38,775 bases of DNA, taken from positions 1-38,775 of IMG/VR virus record IMGVR_UViG_3300037486_000048. One strand, 5' to 3'. A model generated the notes under the pieces. The model searched no databases and had not been told where the DNA came from. It worked only from the letters and a program-made list of their open reading frames with translations. The stretch comes from a virus. Position 1 is the stretch's first letter; each line of letters begins with the position of its first letter. This document shows positions 27,868-36,024 of this stretch, in pieces. Made by a program: the position numbers and the translations under genes.

Positions 27868-30045
27868 CTAGTAGCTCCCCGATGCGCGGCGTCCGTACCG
27901 CCTGCCCATCGTCGCATCCGTGACTCCAGATCCAGCAGCGGCCGCCATCATGTCTCGGATCGTGACGACCAGCTCGCGCTGCCCGTCCAACACGCCCATG
28001 TCATCGACTTCTACGTCTGGCGAACCGACCTGCCGATGGTCGTTGATCGTTACGTGCGTTCCACCAACTCCACCACCACCTTGAGCCAGCGGGATCACGG
28101 CTTCTGGTCCCTTTTCGGCAATCAGGGCGAGCGTCGGCCCCATCGCGACTCCGCCGCCTGCCATCTGTGGGATGATCATGTCGAACATCTTGTTCACGGT
28201 GCCACCGATGGCGCGGTACATCATGCGGCTGATGATCTCGGATATGAGCGTTTGCCCGAACCGCTTGATGACGTCCGTTGCACGATCTCCAGCCACGATC
28301 ATGTCTCCCAATGCACGGGTGAAGTCGCTACTCCACCCGGCGATCTCCTTCTGCCGATCAAGCTGGCGTTCGGTTGGTCCCTCTACGGCAGACGCCCAAG
28401 TGGGTTGCAGGTCGTACCCCATCCTCCGCCTCTGTTCGTTGCCCATGCCGAACGTCTGGAATCCGCCCTCCATCATGCGCTGTCGAATGATGTCAGGCTG
28501 GGCAAACTGGCGCGCGTATCCGGTGCGCGTCCCGAGTTCAATCGCTCGCGCCCACTCGTATCCAATCCCAGGAAGGTCGTATCCGCGATGCCGATTCTGG
28601 TAAGCCTCAAACGCGCGTTCCTTCTCGCGGCGCGCATCTTCGGCCGCCTGCCTTTCTTTCAGCAGCCGCCTCTCTCGGTCCTCTGGCGTCTCGACTGTTC
28701 CAATAAAGCCGCGCAGGAAGTCAGGTCCGGCAACGTCTCTGAACGGGTAGTTATGTGAAAGTAGCGGGGACGTTCCGCCTCCACCTGCCACGGAACCAAT
28801 GTACCCCAGGCCTCCGGGCTTGTTCATCGTTGCCAGGATGTCCTCAGTAAGTCCGGTAGCGGCTTGGTTCCATATCCTGTCCCACGTCGCGTTCAGCTCC
28901 CTATTCTGCTCGTCTAGTTTCTTGGCGAAGTCCGGCAGTTTCCACGGTGCCGTGTTGTATAGCTTGTTGAACTCCACTATGTCTTGCAGGCCCATCGATA
29001 TGCCATGAATAGTCATTCCAAGAGTAGCTACTGCACCAGAAGCGTTCGCCCATCCTTGGGTTGCGCTTTCTCCGCCAGTAAACGACTTCGCTATTTCCCC
29101 CTTCGTGATGTTCCATCGCCCACCGGCAGTCTTGTCCATGAGGGTAGCCCGTCGTTCCATCTCACCGTTGGACGCTATGAGGGAGTCAGTAAGCGTATCG
29201 ACGGCATCTGCTTGCCGCAGGATTCCCGCTACCACGGTTGCCTGCCGCGCGTTGAAGTTGGAGAAGATCTCCGCCGTACTCATGTGTTCGCGGTTCATGC
29301 GCTGGAGGACGGACACCAGATCGGCATTGGCCCACCCGTACTTCAGGGCGATCTCGTTGGCCTTTATCATCGCCATGCGAAGGCCCATCGAGGCCTTGGT
29401 ACCCTCAACCCCAGCCCGGCTCATGGCGACAAACATTGCCAATGTGCGTTCGAATGAGTACCCTAGCTTCTCTGCGATGGGACCTATCGCATCCATCGAG
29501 GATATGTACGAGTCTACGGTTCCGCGCCCAAGACTCATCGAGGCGGAAAACATCTCCAACGCCTGCTTCGTCTGCTCCGAAGTGCGGCCGAAGGTTTCTT
29601 CGCTGATGTCGGCCGCCTGGAGTGCAGTTGCGAAGTCTAGGGCGTTAGCCTTGGCGAACATCATGAGCGATGAAAGGTCGGAGATGGCTTCGGCTGCCGT
29701 GTGACCCTTCTTGGCTAGCATCTCCCATCCCTGGGCAGCAGCTAGAGGGTTGACAGCCGAATGTGCGATGCGGTTTAGGGCAGTAACTTCTGCGGCAGTA
29801 GCGCGCGTGAAGATCGCGGCGCGCTGCATGGTCGAGGCGTACTCCGTACCCGTACGGATGATCGCCTGAAGGGCGAACATTCCGCCGAAGGCCGTAGCAA
29901 GTCCCATGACCTGAGACTTGAGACTTCCGACGACGGATCCGACTCCGCCGAGTTCAGCCTTGGCCTTGGCAGCGCCACGATCCAGCCCCGACGTGTCGAG
30001 GCCGAGCGTAGCCATGAGAGGTCCGAGATTACCTTGACTTGCCAT
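27868..30045 (-). CDS. Tape measure protein (725 aa)
   Basis: The N-terminus (LGLDTSGLDRGAAKAKAELG, then SLKSQVMGLATAFGGMFALQ) and the core (AAEVTALNRIAHSAVNPLAA, EKLGYSFERTLAMFVAMSRA, GVEGTKASMGLRMAMIKANE) match the TP901/PhageMin_Tail type. Helical, Arg-rich sequence follows, with a C-terminal hydrophobic part. It sets tail length and passes into the host on DNA entry. At about 1.5 angstroms per residue, 725 residues predict a tail near 110 nm. The start overlaps the end of the gpT-like frame by 17 bases. Confidence 0.9.
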   Translation of the reverse strand: MASQGNLGPLMATLGLDTSGLDRGAAKAKAELGGVGSVVGSLKSQVMGLATAFGGMFALQAIIRTGTEYASTMQRAAIFTRATAAEVTALNRIAHSAVNPLAAAQGWEMLAKKGHTAAEAISDLSSLMMFAKANALDFATALQAADISEETFGRTSEQTKQALEMFSASMSLGRGTVDSYISSMDAIGPIAEKLGYSFERTLAMFVAMSRAGVEGTKASMGLRMAMIKANEIALKYGWANADLVSVLQRMNREHMSTAEIFSNFNARQATVVAGILRQADAVDTLTDSLIASNGEMERRATLMDKTAGGRWNITKGEIAKSFTGGESATQGWANASGAVATLGMTIHGISMGLQDIVEFNKLYNTAPWKLPDFAKKLDEQNRELNATWDRIWNQAATGLTEDILATMNKPGGLGYIGSVAGGGGTSPLLSHNYPFRDVAGPDFLRGFIGTVETPEDRERRLLKERQAAEDARREKERAFEAYQNRHRGYDLPGIGYEWARAIELGTRTGYARQFAQPDIIRQRMMEGGFQTFGMGNEQRRRMGYDLQPTWASAVEGPTERQLDRQKEIAGWSSDFTRALGDMIVAGDRATDVIKRFGQTLISEIISRMMYRAIGGTVNKMFDMIIPQMAGGGVAMGPTLALIAEKGPEAVIPLAQGGGGVGGTHVTINDHRQVGSPDVEVDDMGVLDGQRELVVTIRDMMAAAAGSGVTDATMGRRYGRRASGSY

Positions 30046-30792
30046 CCCTCGCGGCTTTCACCCGGCCACGGATGGATGCACTCGGAGCCTTCGCCTTCTC
30101 CTGCTTCTTCTTACGCCGTGCCTGACCGCGTGCCATGCCTCGCAGTATCGCGGCGATCAGGGCCGGCGACTGCCGCTTCTCCGGCTTCTTATCATGCGGA
30201 TCCTTCGGCATGCAGTCCTCTACCGAAACCGGCTCGTCGTCCTTGCCCCTGAATAGGTTGCGGAGCGTTGCGACGACGTACGCCGTACGCATCCACTCCT
30301 CGTTGTACCCCGACGGCTCCATCGAGTCGAAGACCTCGGCTTCCAATGCCTGGGATGCTGTCATCTCTGGCAGGAAGTCAGGGTGCGGAAGGCCGCAGGC
30401 CCGAGCTAGGCGGAAGCGGATACGCCTGCCGGGCCTGCTGCGGAGTTTCCCTCCAGCGCCTTCCGAGACTCGTCATCCAATACCGACAGTTTCTCACCGA
30501 CCGTGTACAGCCGGTCCATGACGGATGCCGGAATGTTTCCGAGGGCATCGACGTCGCCTGCGGAGAACATCAACTTGCCCTCCGAGTCGCATGCTGACAT
30601 CGACACCAGCAGGGCACGCAGGTTCTTCTTAGGAATCACTTGCCCATCCTTGATGTCAGGCAGCAGCGTTTCCCGCTCCGACGCCCACAGTTCTCTCATG
30701 TAGACCACGCCGCCGAGTTCAGGGATCTCGACGGCCTCGGTCTTGCGCTTGTTGCGAAGGCCTAGAATGGCCTCGCGGGTGACCAGTTCCAT
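30029..30792 (-). CDS. gpG-gpT-type tail assembly chaperone fusion made by -1 frameshift
   Basis: The gpT-like frame has no start of its own that is needed: it is open from 30472 to the stop at 30029, in the -1 frame of the gpG-like gene. A slip at GGGAAAC (30445-30451) would join 116 residues of the G part to 138 of the T part, 254 in all. Just after the slip it reads LRSRPGRRIRFRLARACGLP and then HPDFLPEMTASQALEAE, the typical start of T-type domains. It ends in a Lys/Arg-rich tail (ARRKKKQEKAKAPSASIRGR). By analogy with lambda it binds the tape measure and recruits tube subunits. Confidence 0.85.
30395..30451 (-). promoter_or_regulatory. Programmed -1 frameshift element: slippery site plus stem
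   Basis: The slippery heptamer G GGA AAC (30445-30451) is in register with the zero frame and fits X XXY YYZ. After a 6-base spacer, GCAGGCCCG (30430-30438) pairs perfectly over 9 bp with CGGGCCTGC (30395-30403), and the zero-frame TAG stop lies in the 26-base loop. Lambda uses GGGAAAG at the same place. All three elements were read directly. Confidence 0.9.
30406..30792 (-). CDS. gpG-like tail assembly chaperone (128 aa)
   Basis: The protein starts MELVTREAILGLRNKRKTEA, continues VEIPELGGVVYMRELWASER and ends in a Gly/Ala/Ser-rich tail (LEGNSAAGPAGVSASA) that spans the slippery site. VEIPELGG followed by VYMRELWASERE is typical of phage tail assembly chaperones. It is the main product of this gene; a minority of ribosomes should shift to make the longer form. 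It lies between tail tube and tape measure, as expected. Confidence 0.85.
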   Translation of the reverse strand: MELVTREAILGLRNKRKTEAVEIPELGGVVYMRELWASERETLLPDIKDGQVIPKKNLRALLVSMSACDSEGKLMFSAGDVDALGNIPASVMDRLYTVGEKLSVLDDESRKALEGNSAAGPAGVSASA

Positions 30793-30810
30793 ACAAGCCC
30801 CCTTCGTTTA

Positions 30811-31233
30811 CTAGCCAGTGTTGGAGATGTCGATGACGCCGGACACCGTGATCTCAAAGTCCGACTTGATCGCCGTGTCCTTGTCGACCGCGAATCCCAG
30901 GCTGGTCACCAGTCCATCGAACTCGAAGGTCGTGTCCTGCGGATCCGGTACGACCACCTGATAACTCACCAGATCCTCGCTCTCGTAGTCGTCATTCAGA
31001 TCCTCGTACCCAGTGTAGGTGAAGTTCGCCGTGCAGCGGAACGTCCCGCCATTGCGGAATCCGGCGATGAACTCCTCGTACCCACCGTCCGAGTCGAGGT
31101 TGGTCACGTCAATGACCTTCCGCGTCTTGGTGTTCGTGATCGTCAGGATCTCGGCAATCGCCGTATAGGACAGCGGCGAACCGGCTCCACGCTTCAACTG
31201 AACACCAACACCACTCTGTGCATTACTCGCCAT
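30811..31233 (-). CDS. Major tail tube protein (140 aa)
   Basis: The sequence AIAEILTITNTKTRKVIDVT, NLDSDGGYEEFIAGFRNGGT, FRCTANFTYTGYEDLNDDY, YQVVVPDPQDTTFEFDGLVT and KSDFEITVSGVIDI is that of a lambda gpV-type tube subunit: a beta sandwich with a loop that polymerises. It is in the right place, between the tail terminator and the chaperones. It should be the most abundant tail protein. Confidence 0.85.
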   Translation of the reverse strand: MASNAQSGVGVQLKRGAGSPLSYTAIAEILTITNTKTRKVIDVTNLDSDGGYEEFIAGFRNGGTFRCTANFTYTGYEDLNDDYESEDLVSYQVVVPDPQDTTFEFDGLVTSLGFAVDKDTAIKSDFEITVSGVIDISNTG

Positions 31234-31246
31234 TCCGGTCTCCTCC

Positions 31247-31663
31247 CTAACTCGTCGTCGCCGTCCGATGGATTCGGAAGTTGATCGACACCTCCGGTCT
31301 TCCGTTCTCGTCCGGCCCTATGTCAAGGATTCCCCCGGCCTGCCAGATTCCGACGTACCTTGATCCCTCGATCTCCACCTCGTTCGGCCCGTGCGTGTCG
31401 CGCAGGAAGTCCGCGATGGCCTTCGCCCTCTGCCAGATGGTCGGATACGATCCGCGCATCCCGCGCACCCGCACCTGGACCGTCGGGTAGTCCGTCTCCA
31501 GGGAAGGCTCCGGTTCAGGATCGTTCCCTCCAGAGTCCATTACCGACACACATACATCGGGCTTCTCGGGCATGTCGAAGGCGAACAGGTCCGTCCCGAG
31601 CGTCAGCCCAAGCGCGCTGTCGCCGTCCAGCATGTCCGCTATGTCTTGCGCTGGACTCCTCAT
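31247..31663 (-). CDS. Tail terminator-like / minor capsid protein (138 aa)
   Basis: Features are a start helix (SPAQDIADMLDGDSALGLTL), strands with YPTVQVRVRGMRGSYPTIWQ, a helix RAKAIADFLRD, and a final RPEVSINFRIHRT strand. This layout matches phage tail terminators (gpU-like), which cap the finished tube. The ATG overlaps the HK97 gp10-like gene's stop (ATGA). Confidence 0.75.
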   Translation of the reverse strand: MRSPAQDIADMLDGDSALGLTLGTDLFAFDMPEKPDVCVSVMDSGGNDPEPEPSLETDYPTVQVRVRGMRGSYPTIWQRAKAIADFLRDTHGPNEVEIEGSRYVGIWQAGGILDIGPDENGRPEVSINFRIHRTATTS

Positions 31664-32148
31664 TTCACCTTGGCCTCCGCCCTGATGATCGCCAGAAGTT
31701 CGTGACGCGTTCGCTTCAGGGCTTCCTCAAGAAACTTCCATTGCGTCGGCGGCCTATGTCCCTGCTCTCCCGGTAGACGCTTGCCGATGGCGCGTTGTCG
31801 GTACATGCCAGACTTGGATCTCCTGGTTCCCCACTTCCGACTCGCCCACTTGCTCACCGGTATAACGATCTTCCACGTACGGACCTTCACCTCGTGGACG
31901 TAGATCGCGTAGTCAGACTCGTACCAGATCACTCCCCAGATGATACCCGCCGTGCTAAACACGCGCCGCCGCATGGACCTGCGGAGGTTCCCGGTGTCGA
32001 CGGGCGTCAGCGGAAGGGCGACCTGACTCACGCGCAGCAGGGCCTTCGACATTCCAGACCTCGACCGATTCTTGATCCCGGCGATCTCTCGGCTGAGGTT
32101 CGCCACGACCTCGCTCGATCCTGCTAGGTTCAAGATGCCTTCGGCCAT
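31660..32148 (-). CDS. HK97 gp10-like neck / tail completion protein (162 aa)
   Basis: LLRVSQVALPLTPVDTGNLR, then RSMRRRVF and WYESDYAIYVHEVKVR, are the signature of gp10/gpZ-like proteins, with the PVDTGNLR turn and the YAxYVHE strand. A basic insertion (SRKWGTRRSKSGMYRQRA) and a closing helix (WKFLEEALKRTRHELLAIIR) follow. It joins head and tail at the neck. Confidence 0.8.
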   Translation of the reverse strand: MAEGILNLAGSSEVVANLSREIAGIKNRSRSGMSKALLRVSQVALPLTPVDTGNLRRSMRRRVFSTAGIIWGVIWYESDYAIYVHEVKVRTWKIVIPVSKWASRKWGTRRSKSGMYRQRAIGKRLPGEQGHRPPTQWKFLEEALKRTRHELLAIIRAEAKVK

Positions 32149-32514
32149 CTACAACCACGCCTTCCGCATCGTCGTCTTGCCGTCAAGTGACGTGGACTTC
32201 GCCCACCCACGGATCTCCTTCGCTCCATCCAGCGCGAACGGGTTGGTCTTCTCTGCAGGTGATAGGTCCGCCAGCCTACCAAGGTAGACATACCCACCCA
32301 GCGACAGATCCTGATTGGGGTACAGAACAGCGGAGGAGATGGCTTGCCGTCCGGCGACGTCGACGAACTCGTTCTGCGAGTCCTCCCATCGGACCCGGAT
32401 CTCGACGGGATCGTCGAACGTGCGTCCGCCAAGTCCATCGGCCACCGGAGTTCCCCAGTAGACGATGACAGACTTGGCGAATCCGCCAGCAAAGACCTGT
32501 GACCGGAGCGTCAT
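32149..32514 (-). CDS. Head closure / stopper-like neck protein (121 aa)
   Basis: The protein is beta-rich: FAKSVIVYWGTPVADGLGGR, TFDDPVEIRVRWEDSQNEFV and LYPNQDLSLGGYVYLGRLAD. This is the pattern of small head-closure proteins between connector and gp10-like genes. The ATG overlaps the connector stop (ATGA). Assignment is mainly by position and strand pattern. Confidence 0.65.
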   Translation of the reverse strand: MTLRSQVFAGGFAKSVIVYWGTPVADGLGGRTFDDPVEIRVRWEDSQNEFVDVAGRQAISSAVLYPNQDLSLGGYVYLGRLADLSPAEKTNPFALDGAKEIRGWAKSTSLDGKTTMRKAWL

Positions 32515-32891
32515 GTCGCGTCTTCCGCCTCAGTGTACGGACCGAACGCCGCGATGTCCCCGGCCACGGAGCTAGTGGCAAGTTGGGCCACGACGCCAGA
32601 GATGTCAAGTTCCATCAGCGCGTGGCCGTACGGGTTCACCTTCATGTTGGCGTACGTCGCGCTGGCGTCGCCCACGTTCTCGGACGCTACCATCGGATCT
32701 CTGGCCGTAGTTAGGAGATAGGCCGTCCACAGCTTCTCGGCCACGACCAGCTCGTCATCCGACAGGCCGCTCGCTGACAGGAACCGGGTCGTCATCTTGT
32801 TCCCGATGTCGAGCCAGGGAGTGATCTGCTGCTCCGTCAACTGCGTCCCGGTCAATGCGATAACCGCAGCCGCCGTCGTCCTGTATGCCAT
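32511..32891 (-). CDS. Head-tail connector, gp6-like (126 aa)
   Basis: The protein starts MAYRTTAAAVIALTGTQLTE, continues QITPWLDIGNKMTTRFLSAS, then DDELVVAEKLWTAYLLTTAR and TYANMKVNPYGHALMELDIS. The helical layout, with an assigned-helix WLAA-like segment, is typical of gp6-like adaptors that sit under the portal. The ribosome site (GGAGG) and the first 137 bases lie inside the preceding glycosyltransferase frame. Confidence 0.75.
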   Translation of the reverse strand: MAYRTTAAAVIALTGTQLTEQQITPWLDIGNKMTTRFLSASGLSDDELVVAEKLWTAYLLTTARDPMVASENVGDASATYANMKVNPYGHALMELDISGVVAQLATSSVAGDIAAFGPYTEAEDAT

Positions 32892-33582
32892 CTTCCACCT
32901 CCGGTTCTATCGTTTCGTGATCCCACCTGCCGCCACGCCGACGCCTCTCTGCCTGCATCTCAACGAACGCTCCACGGTTTCCCCGCCCAAACCACTCCTC
33001 CCTCTGCCCGACGTGCCACAGGACGAGTGGAAGTTCACGCACTCGCTTCCAGCGCCGCATGAACCCGTTGTCATAGTTTCCAGCATGGGTCCATTGGGTT
33101 TCAATCAGCGGTTCGCCCACCAGGGCGGGATCTTGTGAATGGAACAGTTGGAAGAAGCCAACGCCAGGAACGTCATACCTCATCGGACGTAGCCCGGTCC
33201 TATCAACGTCCTTCGTAGACCTGCATTGCACGCGGCTGGCACCCCACAGGCATCCAGGCTTGGGTGACGCGTTTTCGACGACAGACTTCCACCCAACGGG
33301 AGGGACTACGTCGGCGTCGAAGAACAGCACCCAGTCGGTCCAGGGCACCAACTTGCGTCCCTCCTCTATCGCGCGCCCCTTGTTGAATGCAGCTCCATCC
33401 TCGTAGAAGGCCGTCGTCGCGTACAGGCGAGCCTTCTGGCGGACCGAGACCAGGGCAGCGGTGTCGCGATCTCCGGGTCTAGTAACGACGATCAGGCTAT
33501 CGAGGCCGTCGAGCCAACGGTCCACGCCTACTCCAAGCATGTCGGCGTAGTCCACGCACACCGTCAAGCCGTGGATCGTCAT
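32755..33582 (-). CDS. GT-A-fold glycosyltransferase-like protein (275 aa)
   Basis: GAAFNKGRAIEEGRKLVPWT is followed by WVLFFDADVVPPVGW, where Asp89-Ala-Asp91 is the DxD metal site of GT-A enzymes that use nucleotide sugars. The rest (GVGFFQLFHSQDPALVGEPL, YDNGFMRRWKRVRELPLVLW) fits GT2-type proteins. The last ~45 residues overlap the connector gene in another frame for 137 bases and look like read-through rather than domain. It is the last gene of the cassette. Confidence 0.75.
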   Translation of the reverse strand: MTIHGLTVCVDYADMLGVGVDRWLDGLDSLIVVTRPGDRDTAALVSVRQKARLYATTAFYEDGAAFNKGRAIEEGRKLVPWTDWVLFFDADVVPPVGWKSVVENASPKPGCLWGASRVQCRSTKDVDRTGLRPMRYDVPGVGFFQLFHSQDPALVGEPLIETQWTHAGNYDNGFMRRWKRVRELPLVLWHVGQREEWFGRGNRGAFVEMQAERRRRGGRWDHETIEPEVEDGIQDDGGCGYRIDRDAVDGAADHSLARHREQDDDPVPVSERPVG

Positions 33583-33584
33583 GG

Positions 33585-34352
33585 TCAGATCCTGCCGGTC
33601 GCCAGGAAGTCCATCGAGTCCATTTCCTCGACGCTCACGTTTCCATCAGAGTCGACCACTTCTACGGAATCCTCTCCGAAGTGACTCACTTGCCAGTTCC
33701 ACCCATGCGTTGCGGCCACGATAAGTCCATCAGACCGTCGCCTGAAGCTGGATACACCACCGGCCATCAAGTCCAGCGATTGCTTGCATCGGAGCGGAGT
33801 CTGGCAGGCTGTGATTGCCGGATCGTACTTGTAGATGTACAGGACCTTGTTGATGTGTGCCTCTGTCAGCGGTGCGTACGCCGCTGCGATAGTCTTATAC
33901 CAGAACACGTCTACGCCGTACCATGCCGGAAGCCACGGAACCGTCTTGGCCCAGTCCGCTCTCCACGCACAGAAGTGGTTGGCACACATGATCTCGCCGC
34001 CAGTCACCTTCACCCCATCCTCAACTCCGACGTGGAACGTCCACACCTTCTCGGCGTCGATCCTCTTGGCAGCGAACGTGGCCACGGAAGGCCCACTCTC
34101 CAGCAGTCTAAGGATAGATTCCACGTAGTCGGGGGCAATCACGTCGTCGTCGTCGACCGATGATATGTATTCCCCTCCCGCTAGACCCATCAACTTCGCC
34201 ATCTTCGTACCGTAAGGAACCGTTCCGTCATCCTCGTCTACGATATGTTCCACGGATCTTCCCCGAGACTGGCGCGCGATTTCTTGGAACAGTCCCGCGC
34301 GCATGGACGCTCGATTCTTCAGCGTCGGAGTGATTAGAGACAGCACCGGCAT
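33585..34352 (-). CDS. GT2-family glycosyltransferase (255 aa)
   Basis: The ATG at 34352 (MPVLSLITPTLKNRASMRAG) follows GGAGG and the upstream TAA by two bases. VLSLITPTLKNR is the first strand and loop of GT2 enzymes; GEYISSVDDDDVIAPDYVES around residues 60-80 carries the Asp cluster (Asp67-70) that binds the nucleotide sugar and metal. WYGVDVFWYKTIAAAY is the acceptor-side segment. A C-terminal extension (SVEVVDSDGNVSVEEMDSMD) is acidic. It probably transfers one sugar to a growing glycan. Confidence 0.8.
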   Translation of the reverse strand: MPVLSLITPTLKNRASMRAGLFQEIARQSRGRSVEHIVDEDDGTVPYGTKMAKLMGLAGGEYISSVDDDDVIAPDYVESILRLLESGPSVATFAAKRIDAEKVWTFHVGVEDGVKVTGGEIMCANHFCAWRADWAKTVPWLPAWYGVDVFWYKTIAAAYAPLTEAHINKVLYIYKYDPAITACQTPLRCKQSLDLMAGGVSSFRRRSDGLIVAATHGWNWQVSHFGEDSVEVVDSDGNVSVEEMDSMDFLATGRI

Positions 34353-34354
34353 AG

Positions 34355-35314
34355 TTACCAACCTCCCATGTACGCGTCCTCCACCTCGCAATTGAGCCTG
34401 TGACCCATCGCTCGGTAGTCGTACACTTCCAGGCATGATCTAGAGTACGCCATGACGTCCTCCTCATGCCATCCGTCGGCGATCTTCTTGGCCTCACGAA
34501 CGATGTCTTCCGCGCGCCAGTTCTGATCAAATCGACGTAGTGCACCGTCGATTGCCGGAAGGACATCCGCTTCTGGAAGGTTCGTGACTGGTATGCAGCC
34601 AACCGCCACCGATTCAACGATCTTGCGGAGTGCGAATCCGTATTTGCTCGCCGTCGCGATGTGCGCGCGATACTCCGCCAGCGCGCGCAGGTAGTCTTCC
34701 GTCCTGCAACCTCGGTTGCCATATCCGGGGTGACGAAGCACGTCGATTCCCAAGCGCGACGCTGCCTTGACTATGGCCGTACGCGCGGGATATATCTCCT
34801 CTCCGATGGCTCCAGATACTACGACTGACTTGCGATGGTCCGTAGCCGGGATAGCCCTAACCAAGTCCGCATCAACCGTGTGCCACGTCCTGATCTTCGG
34901 ATACGCACTCATCCACGGCGCACAAGCGTGAATCTGGTCTTCGTTGTAGTAGACGATTGCGATGTCTGCTGCTACCTCGCGCAGGAACGACTGGTGGTAT
35001 GCCTGGAACGTTGCAGCATCCTTCACGACTGCGAGCTTCAGGATGTTCTTTCGACGCGCCAGTTCCCCAAGATCCTTGAATCCAACGTCCTTGCGGAACG
35101 AGATGCGAGAACCCGGGTCCCAGTCGCGCTTGTCGTGGACAATCACGACGTCGGGACTATGCCGCTCCAGGAGTTCAGGAACGCTGTTGCATCCGTCACC
35201 GAATCCGACTCCAGCCACTGTCCATCCAGCGTGTTCCAGTCCTCGCTGAAGCTGATCTCCCTCGTCTGTCATGTGACGGCGGTAGTCCACGTTCCCTAGC
35301 ATCAGTCCACGCAT
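34355..35314 (-). CDS. GT-B / CgeB-like glycosyltransferase (319 aa)
   Basis: The ATG at 35314 (MRGLMLGNVDYRRHMTDEGD) follows TTTGAGGA. The N-half shows a Rossmann pattern (DVVIVHDKRDWDPGSRI, RKNILKLAVVKDAATFQAYH, ADIAIVYYNEDQIHACAPWM). The C-half has SVVVSGAIGEEIYPARTAIV, GIDVLRHPGYGNRGCRTEDY, LAEYRAHIATASKYGFALRK and VESVAVGCIPVTNL. The last stretch matches the donor-binding E-x7-E-type region of GT-B enzymes of the GT1/GT4 or spore CgeB kind. The transferred sugar is unknown. Confidence 0.7.
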   Translation of the reverse strand: MRGLMLGNVDYRRHMTDEGDQLQRGLEHAGWTVAGVGFGDGCNSVPELLERHSPDVVIVHDKRDWDPGSRISFRKDVGFKDLGELARRKNILKLAVVKDAATFQAYHQSFLREVAADIAIVYYNEDQIHACAPWMSAYPKIRTWHTVDADLVRAIPATDHRKSVVVSGAIGEEIYPARTAIVKAASRLGIDVLRHPGYGNRGCRTEDYLRALAEYRAHIATASKYGFALRKIVESVAVGCIPVTNLPEADVLPAIDGALRRFDQNWRAEDIVREAKKIADGWHEEDVMAYSRSCLEVYDYRAMGHRLNCEVEDAYMGGW

Positions 35315-35321
35315 GACGTCC

Positions 35322-36023
35322 TCAAACGTGTAGCACGCCAACGCCGCACGACGTGTTGCCCCACACTCTGTTCCACGCCTCATGAGACGTAGCTGCGGGG
35401 ATTCCAGCCCTCTCTCGCGCGCGAGCCTCTAGACCCTCGGACACATCCACGATGGACTCGCTATCATACCTAGCGGCGAGCGTGTTGAATACGGCACGCG
35501 GGTTGATCTTGTCCACCACGTCGTGAATGAACACCAATCCGCCCTTGCGCACGAACGGGGAGTAGATGGCGAAGTCCTTCCCGGTCGACGCCTTGTCGCC
35601 GTCAATGAACAGGCAGTCGATGGGATCTCCGGCCAGGAAGTTCTTCACGTCGGCGATGACTGAGCCGTCCATACTACTACCAGCGCGGCACATGATGGAC
35701 ACGTAGGGGAACGCTCCACGAAATGCCGAGGCGTACGGAACTCCGCGCAGTTCAATCGCTATGGCTTTGCGTACTGTCGGAAGGCACTTGATCCAATGGT
35801 AGAATCCACCACCCTTGTCGGCACCGATCTCCATGACGACCTTCGGCGCTAAGGCGCGTGCAGTCATCATCATCCGAGACAGTTCCGCCTTACGCTGCAA
35901 TGGGAACAGAACGGAGTCGTCGAATACCTCCGAGTACGCATTCTCTCCCCTGGGGCGATCACCTTCGGTTGCCAGCAATCTACCCCAATGTTCCATCAGG
36001 TTTGCCGGAAGCGGTGCATCCAT
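35322..36023 (-). CDS. Class I SAM-dependent methyltransferase (233 aa)
   Basis: KVVMEIGADKGGGFYHWIKC (about residues 60-79) is SAM-binding motif I. KAIAIELRG is motif II with the acidic residue, and PIDCLFIDGDKASTGKDFAI followed by GGLVFIHDVV matches the Methyltransf_24 type. Its position between the radical SAM and glycosyltransferase genes suggests methylation of a sugar hydroxyl. A nucleic-acid substrate is less likely, as there is no DNA-methylase motif such as DPPY or NPPF. Confidence 0.8.
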   Translation of the reverse strand: MDAPLPANLMEHWGRLLATEGDRPRGENAYSEVFDDSVLFPLQRKAELSRMMMTARALAPKVVMEIGADKGGGFYHWIKCLPTVRKAIAIELRGVPYASAFRGAFPYVSIMCRAGSSMDGSVIADVKNFLAGDPIDCLFIDGDKASTGKDFAIYSPFVRKGGLVFIHDVVDKINPRAVFNTLAARYDSESIVDVSEGLEARARERAGIPAATSHEAWNRVWGNTSCGVGVLHV

Positions 36024-36024
36024 G

